Below are positions 25,280 through 32,079 of a stretch of DNA of 64,000 nucleotides, one piece after another. The notes beneath the pieces were generated by a model that worked only from the letters and a program-made list of their open reading frames with translations, was not told the origin of the DNA and did no database searches. Origin of the DNA: Bacillota bacterium (GTDB lineage Bacteria; Bacillota_I; Bacilli_A; RF39; UBA660); assembly GCA_015059245.1 (NCBI GenBank), contig SVAU01000005.1, forward strand, positions 76,175 through 140,174, read 5' to 3'. The translations under genes were made by a program, and so were the position numbers. How positions within the stretch are numbered: the stretch's first letter is position 1; each line of letters begins with the position of its first letter.

Positions 25280-26425
25280 ATGCAAAGATGGAATATAGAT
25301 TATTTAAAAAAATTGCACGCAAAATACGAAAAACTCTCTATCACTACTGATGATCCTACTCTATCTTTAGAATATGAAAGTACTGCTAATTCTATATTAG
25401 ATATTATCGATAGATATGATGAGATGGTACATAAAAGAGTTAATTTAACTGGTGGATATGAAGTTAGTAATCATAAGAGTATTGTAAGTAGCGATTTTAA
25501 AGTAATAAGTGATTATGGTTATTATTGTCCTTATGTAAGAATGTTAAGTGATTATAATGATTTATTAGTTATTAATCCTAATACTGATTTACCTATTATA
25601 GATTGTGGTGCTAGTAGAATTATTACTGTTAGTAATAGTTTTTACAAACAATTTAATGGAGTATTTAGTGATACTTATAAAACTATGTCTAAAAGTTTTA
25701 AAGATACAATACATATGAGGAGAATAACTGGTAGCACAATTACTGCTGGACAAACTTATTCAGTTTATAATACACCTATTACATTCTTTGAATTAGGATA
25801 TAATAATACGATACAAGATTATGTATCTGCTATACATGAATTTGGGCATGGTATATCGTGTAGTTTAAATCCACAAGCTATGTGGGATTTTGGTAAATAT
25901 TGTTTTATAGAAGTTGACTCTTTATTCTTTGAAATGTTGGGCACTGATTATATTGGTGATAAACTAGGAAGAAAAAAAGATGCCTTTGATATAAATATGC
26001 ATGTATTAAAAGATTATATATATAGTGCTATGTTAATAAGTACTAAATTAGATATGTATAGTGAATGTGATAGATTTGATTTAAATAATAAAAGGTTTGT
26101 TAAACAATATTTAAGTAAAGAAATTGGTCTTAATAAGTTAGGTGTTAATGATGTAATGAATACTTGGGTTAGGGATTATATGCATTATATTATTTCTTAT
26201 TTGACTGCTATAGAACTTTATTTAATGTATCAAGATAATCCTCAAAAAGCATTAGATTTACTATTTAGTATTATTAGTATTAGAAAAGATAATAGTAAAG
26301 AATATTTAGATTACGTAATAGCATTAGGTTTAGAACCTGGTAAGAATTTTGATAAATATGTATCTTTATTATTTGAGAAAGCTAAGGAAGTTAAAGATGG
26401 AAAAAGTTTACGATATAACAATTAA
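25280..26425 (+). CDS. M3-like (gluzincin) metallopeptidase-type protein 2
   Basis: 381 residues. AIHEFGHGISCSL is an HExxH motif matching that of the previous gene, followed by YCFIEVDSLFFEMLGTDYIG with a likely Glu ligand, and the C-terminal YIISYLTAIELYLMYQDNPQKALDLL matches YVISYIVALELLNMYKKDKKEALELF of copy 1. The gene begins one base after the previous stop (TAGtATG) with AGAAGGT upstream, so the pair is co-translated. Cytoplasmic, no signal peptide. Confidence 0.72.
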   Translation: MQRWNIDYLKKLHAKYEKLSITTDDPTLSLEYESTANSILDIIDRYDEMVHKRVNLTGGYEVSNHKSIVSSDFKVISDYGYYCPYVRMLSDYNDLLVINPNTDLPIIDCGASRIITVSNSFYKQFNGVFSDTYKTMSKSFKDTIHMRRITGSTITAGQTYSVYNTPITFFELGYNNTIQDYVSAIHEFGHGISCSLNPQAMWDFGKYCFIEVDSLFFEMLGTDYIGDKLGRKKDAFDINMHVLKDYIYSAMLISTKLDMYSECDRFDLNNKRFVKQYLSKEIGLNKLGVNDVMNTWVRDYMHYIISYLTAIELYLMYQDNPQKALDLLFSIISIRKDNSKEYLDYVIALGLEPGKNFDKYVSLLFEKAKEVKDGKSLRYNN

Positions 26426-27452
26426 AGATTTAGAAACTATTCTTAGTATGCTTAAAGATAATATGTATGATACTACTGTAATGATGGATGCTATTAGATT
26501 AGAAGAATATATTAAAAGAATAAGGAATAATTTTAAAGGTACTGATCAAGTTAGTACATCAGAACAAATACAAGATGATTTAGAATACTATCCTTTTTAT
26601 AAACCACTATATCCTATTATAGAAAGATTTATATGGAATGGTATGGGTGTTGATGAATTAGATAGTTCTCCTAGATATAAATCTATATTGTTTAGTGATG
26701 AGCAAGTAGTTAGTGATGTTATAGAATTTTATGGACATCAAGGAGAATTATTTTATTCGCAAATATTAGATTTTAGTGAAGAAGCTAAAGACCATTTAAA
26801 GTTTATTAAAGATACAACAAATACTGATGGCGAAACATTATTCTTAAAGAGTATTGGTGAAGCTTTTGTATTTAGTCCTAGTGTTTCTAATATAACTAAA
26901 TTTACTATATTAGTTCATGAGTTACAACATGTAATAGATTTTTATATTAATCCTAATTTTACAGAAGAATATGTGATAAGAGAAACTATTGCTATGTTTA
27001 TGGAAATGATAGCTGCTGATTATATAGCACAAAAATATATATTATATGATGAAGGATTTAAAAGACAACAATATATACATGCTATAGTTAAATATCAATC
27101 TCATAATGTAATTTATAAAATGGATACATTAGAAATAGCAGATGATCACAAGGAACTTGAGCCAGATAAATTATTAGAATTACTTAATAATGAAGGTTAT
27201 GATAAGGAAGATTTAGACTTTTATTTTGAACAAGGTATTACTACTGATATGGCTTATCAAATTGCTTATTTAATAGCTATAGAATTATATATGCTTTATT
27301 ATAAAGATAAAGATTTAGTATTAAGTATATGTGAAGATATTATTAAGAATGGTACTTCTGATAATATATTTAGTTTATTAGATAAGTATGGTATTAAGTT
27401 AAATAATAGTGTTGTTGATTATGAAAATAAGATATATAAAAAGAGATTCTAA
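26397..27452 (+). CDS. M3-like (gluzincin) metallopeptidase-type protein 3
   Basis: 351 residues. ATG 26397 is chosen because AAGGAAGTTAAAG lies just before it, giving a 29-bp overlap with copy 2; upstream in-frame ATGs lack a binding site. LVHELQHVIDFYIN provides HExxH, followed by YVIRETIAMFMEMIAADYIAQ with a Glu in the ligand position. The end, MAYQIAYLIAIELYMLYYKDKDLVL, again resembles copies 1 and 2. The three proteins are so diverged that subunits or separate substrate ranges are both possible. A strong terminator follows. Confidence 0.72.
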   Translation: MEKVYDITIKDLETILSMLKDNMYDTTVMMDAIRLEEYIKRIRNNFKGTDQVSTSEQIQDDLEYYPFYKPLYPIIERFIWNGMGVDELDSSPRYKSILFSDEQVVSDVIEFYGHQGELFYSQILDFSEEAKDHLKFIKDTTNTDGETLFLKSIGEAFVFSPSVSNITKFTILVHELQHVIDFYINPNFTEEYVIRETIAMFMEMIAADYIAQKYILYDEGFKRQQYIHAIVKYQSHNVIYKMDTLEIADDHKELEPDKLLELLNNEGYDKEDLDFYFEQGITTDMAYQIAYLIAIELYMLYYKDKDLVLSICEDIIKNGTSDNIFSLLDKYGIKLNNSVVDYENKIYKKRF

Positions 27453-27465
27453 TGAATCTCTTTTT
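27438..27465. terminator. Bidirectional terminator
   Basis: AAAAAGAGATTC (27438-27449) pairs perfectly with GAATCTCTTTTT (27454-27465) over TAAT, between converging genes. Confidence 0.9.
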
Positions 27466-28449
27466 TTAATTGTTTTCTATTAAATAGTTTTTATATTCTT
27501 CTATTATATTGAACATTTCTTCACTTGTTTTACTTTGGCAAATAAGATTTTTAATTTCTTTACTTTTAGGCATTCCTTTTAGATACCATATTATGAAACT
27601 TCTTATTTCTAGTAATGCTGCTTTTTCACATTTATCTTCTAATAGAAGTTTATAATGTCTTTTCATCATATCTACTTTTTCTAAGAATGATACTGGTTCT
27701 ATTTTTTTACCTGTTTCTAAGTATTCTACACACTCTTTTATTAACCAAGGATTACCAAGTACTCCTCTTCCTATCATTACGGCATCGCAACCAGTTGTAT
27801 CTAACATTTCTTTTGCCAATTCTGGTGTTGTTACATCTCCATTACCAATAACTGGTATTGATACGGCTTCTTTAACTTGTTTAATTATATTCCAGTCTGC
27901 TTTACCGCTATAGCCTTGAGCTCTTGTTCTTGCATGAATAGCAATTGCTTTGGCACCTGCACGTTCACATACTTTAGCTACTTCTACTGCATTAATGTGT
28001 TTTTCATCCCAGCCACTTCTTATTTTTACTGTTACTGGTACTGATACTGCTTGAACTACAGCGGAAACTATTTCATATATTTTTTCAGGATCTTTTAATA
28101 AAGCACTACCCGCTTGAGCTCTTACTGCTACTTTAGGTACTGGGCATCCCATATTAATGTCTATTATGTCTGGATGCATTTTTTCTTCAATTATCTTAGC
28201 TGCTGTTACAAATGATTCGATATCACTACCAAATATTTGTTGAGTAATTGGTCTTTCTGATTCATCCATCTTTAGTAAGTCAAAAGTCTTTTCGTTAGAA
28301 TACATTATAGCTTTATCGCTTACCATTTCAGCATAGATAAGACCTGCACCCATTTCTTTAATAATCTTACGATATGAAGTATTTGAAATACCAGCCATAG
28401 GAGCTAGTACTACTCTATTTTTTATTTCTACATTACCTATTTTCCACAT
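27466..28449 (-). CDS. dusB: tRNA-dihydrouridine synthase
   Basis: 327 residues from ATG 28449 (GGGGAG upstream). The FMN-dependent Dus barrel is complete: [44 protein letters not shown] (conserved catalytic Cys), [37 protein letters not shown] and [13 protein letters not shown] (FMN phosphate site). It reduces specific uridines in tRNA with NADPH. It is transcribed divergently from hsp20 with its own promoter at 28472-28500. Confidence 0.95.
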   Translation of the reverse strand: MWKIGNVEIKNRVVLAPMAGISNTSYRKIIKEMGAGLIYAEMVSDKAIMYSNEKTFDLLKMDESERPITQQIFGSDIESFVTAAKIIEEKMHPDIIDINMGCPVPKVAVRAQAGSALLKDPEKIYEIVSAVVQAVSVPVTVKIRSGWDEKHINAVEVAKVCERAGAKAIAIHARTRAQGYSGKADWNIIKQVKEAVSIPVIGNGDVTTPELAKEMLDTTGCDAVMIGRGVLGNPWLIKECVEYLETGKKIEPVSFLEKVDMMKRHYKLLLEDKCEKAALLEIRSFIIWYLKGMPKSKEIKNLICQSKTSEEMFNIIEEYKNYLIENN

Positions 28450-28471
28450 AGACAACTCCCCAATCGATAGT

Positions 28472-28500
28472 ATTATAGCAAAAATGTATAAATATGTAAA
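28472..28500 (-). promoter_or_regulatory. Promoter of dusB
   Basis: On the minus strand TTTACA (28495-28500), 17-base spacer, TATAAT (28472-28477). Start is about 15 bases before the start codon's leader. Confidence 0.65.
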
Positions 28501-28534
28501 AAGTGTGCACAATAATTATTAAGAATTATTATAA

Positions 28535-28561
28535 TTAGCACTCTCTATTGACAAGTGCTAA
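28535..28561. promoter_or_regulatory. CIRCE operator (HrcA binding site)
   Basis: TTAGCACTC, nine bases, AAGTGCTAA. This is the CIRCE inverted repeat TTAGCACTC-N9-GAGTGCTAA with one mismatch (A for the first G of the right arm). It covers the -35 of the hsp20 promoter, so HrcA binding should block transcription until heat or folding stress. Confidence 0.92.
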
Positions 28562-28577
28562 TTATTTGTTTTATAAT
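28548..28577 (+). promoter_or_regulatory. Promoter of hsp20
   Basis: TTGACA (28548-28553), 18-base spacer, TATAAT (28572-28577): consensus in both boxes. The -35 lies inside the CIRCE element. Confidence 0.85.
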
Positions 28578-28602
28578 ATAGACATAGAAAGAAGGAAGGA
28601 AT

Positions 28603-29007
28603 ATGAGTTTAATTCCAAGAAGTTTTTATTTAGATGACATTTTTGAGGATATGCCTAGAATGCCTAAGGTACATGAATTACATACTATGAAATGTGATGT
28701 TTATGAAAAAGATGGAAATTATAACATCGAAATGGATATTCCAGGTTATGATAAGAAAGACATTTCTATAGAATGTGAAGATGGTATCTTAAATATCGTT
28801 GCTGAAAAAAGTAATGAAGTAAACGAAGAAGATTCTGAAAAAAAATATATTCGTAGAGAAAGAGTTTATGGTAAAATAACTCGTTCATTTACTTTTGCAG
28901 ATATCGATGAAGAAAATATTACTGCTGATTTCACAAACGGAATATTAACAGTAGTTATTCCTAAATCTCAAAAACAAGAATCTAAAAGAATAATTGAAAT
29001 AAATTAA
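28603..29007 (+). CDS. Hsp20/alpha-crystallin family small heat-shock protein
   Basis: 134 residues. The short N-terminal arm contains the partner-like segment SLIPRSFYLDDIFEDMP. The alpha-crystallin domain follows (about 29-125): MKCDVYEKDGNYNIEMDIPGYDKKDISIECEDGILNI, RRERVYGKITRSFTF and the closing FTNGILTVVIPK with its GIL signature. It forms oligomers that hold unfolding proteins for DnaK/ClpB. AAGGAAGGAAT precedes the ATG. Control is by CIRCE/HrcA, which in most Firmicutes regulates groE and dnaK; direct CIRCE control of a small Hsp is less usual. Confidence 0.95.
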   Translation: MSLIPRSFYLDDIFEDMPRMPKVHELHTMKCDVYEKDGNYNIEMDIPGYDKKDISIECEDGILNIVAEKSNEVNEEDSEKKYIRRERVYGKITRSFTFADIDEENITADFTNGILTVVIPKSQKQESKRIIEIN

Positions 29008-29032
29008 AAAAGTAGGATTAACTCCTACTTTT
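29008..29032. terminator. Bidirectional terminator between hsp20 and aquaporin
   Basis: AAAAGTAGGA (29008-29017) pairs with TCCTACTTTT (29023-29032); it overlaps the last codons of the aquaporin gene. Confidence 0.85.
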
Positions 29033-29888
29033 CTTTTGCAGATTTTTTTGTTGTTTTTTTAGTTGTAGTCTTTTTTGTTGTTTTCTTAGTTTCTTTTTTT
29101 GGTTTTTCTACTACTTCTTCAACTTCTTCTACTACTGGTTCTTCAATCATTTCTTCTTCTACTTCATTAGCATATACTAATTCTTCTTCTTTTGGATCAA
29201 GAACTAAGCGATAGAATAATGCTGCTAGGATTCCACCTACTAGTGGACCAACAATGAATACCCATAATTGAGACATTGCAGTTTCACCAGTTAATAATGC
29301 TGGACCAATACTTCTTGCTGGGTTTACACTTGTACCAGTGAATACCATACCCATTAGATGTACTAATGTTAAAGTTAAACCAATAACTAACCCTGAATTG
29401 CAGTTTTCTTTTTTAGTTACAGCTAACACTGTTAACACGAATGTGAAAGTTAAAATTATTTCAATCATTAATGCTTTTTGTGCTGTAACCATAGCACCTA
29501 AACTAATTGCTTGGCTAGCTTCAAAGAAGTTAGCGCCAAGACTAGCTGTGCTGCCCATAATCATAGCTAATAGAGCTGCACCTGCGATTCCTCCAACTAT
29601 TTGTGCTACAACGTAATATACACAATCGAATAGACTCATTCTACCAGTAATAACGTGAGCTATAGAAACAGCTGGGTTAACATGGCATCCTGATACTTTT
29701 CCGATCATTGCTATTAACGCAATTAAAATTAATCCGAATGCTAGTGATACAGCTATTAAACTATATGGTATTACAGCAGTACTTGAGAATACTGGTTGTA
29801 AATATGATGTAACAGCTACTGCTGTTCCACAACCAAAGAATACTAATAACATTGTACCTACTAGTTCAGAAATAAATTTTCTTATCAT
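29025..29888 (-). CDS. MIP-family channel (aquaporin/AqpZ-like) with charged tail
   Basis: 287 residues with six membrane helices and two half-helix NPA loops: CHVNPAVS (about 68-75) and SVNPARS (about 187-193). The stretch LTLVHLMGMVFTGTSVNPARS is of the water-selective AqpZ type rather than GlpF. The last 65 residues are a Glu-rich then Lys/Thr-rich (KKTTKKTT) cytoplasmic tail not found in standard aquaporins and probably disordered. It carries water or small solutes across the cytoplasmic membrane. Confidence 0.92.
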   Translation of the reverse strand: MIRKFISELVGTMLLVFFGCGTAVAVTSYLQPVFSSTAVIPYSLIAVSLAFGLILIALIAMIGKVSGCHVNPAVSIAHVITGRMSLFDCVYYVVAQIVGGIAGAALLAMIMGSTASLGANFFEASQAISLGAMVTAQKALMIEIILTFTFVLTVLAVTKKENCNSGLVIGLTLTLVHLMGMVFTGTSVNPARSIGPALLTGETAMSQLWVFIVGPLVGGILAALFYRLVLDPKEEELVYANEVEEEMIEEPVVEEVEEVVEKPKKETKKTTKKTTTKKTTKKSAKEK

Positions 29889-29945
29889 AACAAAATCCTC
29901 CTTATTGATATTATAGCACTTATTTACCTTATTTTGTTAAATATA

Positions 29946-29954
29946 TGCTATAAT
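29946..29954 (+). promoter_or_regulatory. Extended -10 promoter
   Basis: TGCTATAAT (TGnTATAAT) precedes the 29990 gene by 36 bases. Confidence 0.55.
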
Positions 29955-29989
29955 TTTATATATAGAATATGGTATATGAGGTGCGATTT

Positions 29990-30406
29990 ATGGCGAAATT
30001 ATTGAAAAAATTATTATTTTGGTTATTTATTATACTAGTAGTTATTGCTATTGGTTATTTAGTTATTATGGCTTATACTGATGCTAATTGTACTAGAGGT
30101 ATTAATTATATTACTAGTAAATACGAAATTAAATCTAATGATATTCGTTGTAAAAAGTTTCAAGAATATGTATATGAAGATATAGCTAAGTGTGACTCTT
30201 TATGGTTAAAGAAATGTACTAGTGATGAGAATTTAGTTTATGAGTATACTCTTGAAGATAATAATGGTGTTGTTATTGTTATAAAAGAATATAAAGATGG
30301 TACTTTCTCTGATAATTATGAGAAAGGAAAATTAAAGAAGGAATATTTAGATAAACAAAACCAAAATAATAATAACGATACTGATACAAAGAATGAAGTA
30401 AATTAA
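29990..30406 (+). CDS. Small membrane-anchored extracytoplasmic protein, unknown function
   Basis: 138 residues from ATG 29990 (GAGGTGCGATTT upstream; an earlier in-frame start lacks a site). One membrane helix (about 7-29) is followed by a domain of about 110 residues with four Cys (CTRG, RCKK, KCDS, KKCTS) that could form two disulfides, and a tail rich in Asn and Asp. No family recognised. Monocistronic with its own promoter and terminator. Confidence 0.65.
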   Translation: MAKLLKKLLFWLFIILVVIAIGYLVIMAYTDANCTRGINYITSKYEIKSNDIRCKKFQEYVYEDIAKCDSLWLKKCTSDENLVYEYTLEDNNGVVIVIKEYKDGTFSDNYEKGKLKKEYLDKQNQNNNNDTDTKNEVN

Positions 30407-30429
30407 AAAGTTCACAATGTGAACTTTTT
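30405..30429. terminator. Bidirectional terminator
   Basis: AAAAAGTTCAC (30405-30415) pairs with GTGAACTTTTT (30419-30429), between converging genes. Confidence 0.85.
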
Positions 30430-31736
30430 TAAATACCTTCGTATCCAGAAGGAATAACTACATTAGTAATATGTTCTATTAATTTTTCTTTGTTATTCTT
30501 TAGTTTTCCTTCTAATATTTGATTATGTATTTTATCTAGTACTGCTCCAATTTTTTCTTGAGCAACTCCTAGATTTAATAATTCTTTTCCATTTATTTTA
30601 ATTTCATTACGTTTTACGAATGATGCTTTTCTAGCTATACTCTTTAACATTGCATAATCGTTTTCTATTTTAGTTAGTTCGTTAACATACGCAGGATTTT
30701 TAGCATAGAAGTTAGCTTTCTTTATTTTAAATAAATCATCTATATTTTCTGGTCCTAAATTAGTTAAGAAACTCTTTATTCTCATTTCATTATCAGTTAC
30801 ATGGAAGTCATGATATTCAATTAACTTAGTAACTCTTTGAATCGTTTTTTTATTAAAATGTAGACGATTCATTATTTCTCTTGCCATATCTGCACTCTTT
30901 TTAGCATGATTTGGATAGCTTGATGTACCATCTGCATTCTTAGAGAATGTAAATGGCTTACCTATATCATGGAATAATGTTGCTAATCTTAGTTCTAATT
31001 TTGGTTCTACTACTTTAAGAGCAACTAATGTATGTTCTAATGCATCATAAATATGCTTAGGATCATTTTGATTGAATCTTTCTAATAGAGCAAGTTCTGG
31101 TAGAACTTCTACAAATATATCAAAATATTTTTTTATATAGAAATCCGCACGAGGTATAACTAATAATTTACATAGTTCATCTCTTACTCTTTCAGTTGCT
31201 ACATCTTGTAATAAATCTCTATCGTCATTCATGTATTCTTGAGTATCTGGATCAATACGCATTGCATATTCTGCAGATAATCTTATTGCTCTTATTATTC
31301 TTAATGGATCATTAACAAATATTTCATCGTCTTCACCATTTACTTTAATAATCTTATTCTTGATATCCATTACACCAGTATTGTAATCTATTAACCCATC
31401 TTCATCTGAATAAGCTAATGCATTCATAGTGAAGTCTCTCATAGCTAGATCTGATTCTAATGTATTATCGGCAGATCTATACTTAGCTACTTCCATTGGA
31501 AATTTAGTATTTACTATTCCTAAATGAGAATCATTTTCTCCACAGTAGAATGTTTGATATCCTTTAAGAGCTTTTTTGATTTCTTCTAAAGAGGCATTTG
31601 TACTAATATTATAATTAGATGGTTTTAAATCCATAACCCAGTTACGAACTGCTCCACCTACTAAATATGCTTCATAGCCTTTTTCATTTATGATATTTAA
31701 AACTTCATTTACTGGTTTTGGTATAACTATGTTCAT
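30429..31736 (-). CDS. CCA tRNA nucleotidyltransferase homologue with altered active site
   Basis: 435 residues. The class II poly(A)-polymerase/CCA head is clear: YEAYLVGGAVRN (about 21-32), then MRDFTMNALAYSDE, DPLRIIRAIRLSAEYAM and the C-terminal INGKELLNLG...EGKLKNNKEKL. An HD domain is inserted (ATLFHDIGKPFTF, HAKKS, EYHDFH). The catalytic D-x-D pair of the family (D-x-D-I-x-T) reads N41-Y-N43-I-S-T here, and the Asp in VRD is N32, so metal binding and nucleotidyl transfer are probably lost. The HD motif looks intact, suggesting a phosphohydrolase-only role. Both tRNA genes in this window already encode CCA, which would relax the need for the enzyme. Confidence 0.85.
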   Translation of the reverse strand: MNIVIPKPVNEVLNIINEKGYEAYLVGGAVRNWVMDLKPSNYNISTNASLEEIKKALKGYQTFYCGENDSHLGIVNTKFPMEVAKYRSADNTLESDLAMRDFTMNALAYSDEDGLIDYNTGVMDIKNKIIKVNGEDDEIFVNDPLRIIRAIRLSAEYAMRIDPDTQEYMNDDRDLLQDVATERVRDELCKLLVIPRADFYIKKYFDIFVEVLPELALLERFNQNDPKHIYDALEHTLVALKVVEPKLELRLATLFHDIGKPFTFSKNADGTSSYPNHAKKSADMAREIMNRLHFNKKTIQRVTKLIEYHDFHVTDNEMRIKSFLTNLGPENIDDLFKIKKANFYAKNPAYVNELTKIENDYAMLKSIARKASFVKRNEIKINGKELLNLGVAQEKIGAVLDKIHNQILEGKLKNNKEKLIEHITNVVIPSGYEGI

Positions 31737-31818
31737 AAATGTAGCCTCCTTATTTTTCTACTCTCTATATTATTATATCAAATTTGTCAAAATTGTATAT
31801 AGATTTTTCTATAAAAAA

Positions 31819-31845
31819 AGATAATATAGTAAACCTATATTATCT
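31819..31845 (-). terminator. Terminator after the 73-residue protein
   Basis: AGATAATATAG (31819-31829) pairs with CTATATTATCT (31835-31845); the minus strand continues as a T run. Confidence 0.8.
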
Positions 31846-32061
31846 AAAACTCATTGCTGGTTCTTCTATTATTTGGTCTTTATTCATCCACTCAACGATT
31901 TCTGTGCTGTGTTCTAAATAGTATGCGAAATATGCTTCTGTTTGGTTGTCTCCAAAAGCTAAGCTAGGTGTATTTGAATTTTTTTCAATATTTAAAACTC
32001 CAAATACATCAATATTTTTTTCCCTTACATATTCTTTTATTTGTGCTAACGTTGGTTCCAT
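31840..32061 (-). CDS. Small protein of unknown function
   Basis: 73 residues, soluble and acidic (TLAQIKEYVREKNIDVF...). No family recognised. AGGAGGTAAA stands just before the ATG, a near-perfect binding site, and a terminator covers its 3' end. It sits 18 bases after the stop of the large membrane protein gene, so it is probably last in that operon. Confidence 0.7.
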   Translation of the reverse strand: MEPTLAQIKEYVREKNIDVFGVLNIEKNSNTPSLAFGDNQTEAYFAYYLEHSTEIVEWMNKDQIIEEPAMSFR

Positions 32062-32079
32062 TTTACCTCCTATTTGTTA

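Noticed and set aside
29025..29888. Glycerol facilitator (GlpF) for the MIP channel
   Set aside because: The second NPA region and its preceding helix fit the water-channel type, and no glycerol kinase or dehydrogenase gene is adjacent.
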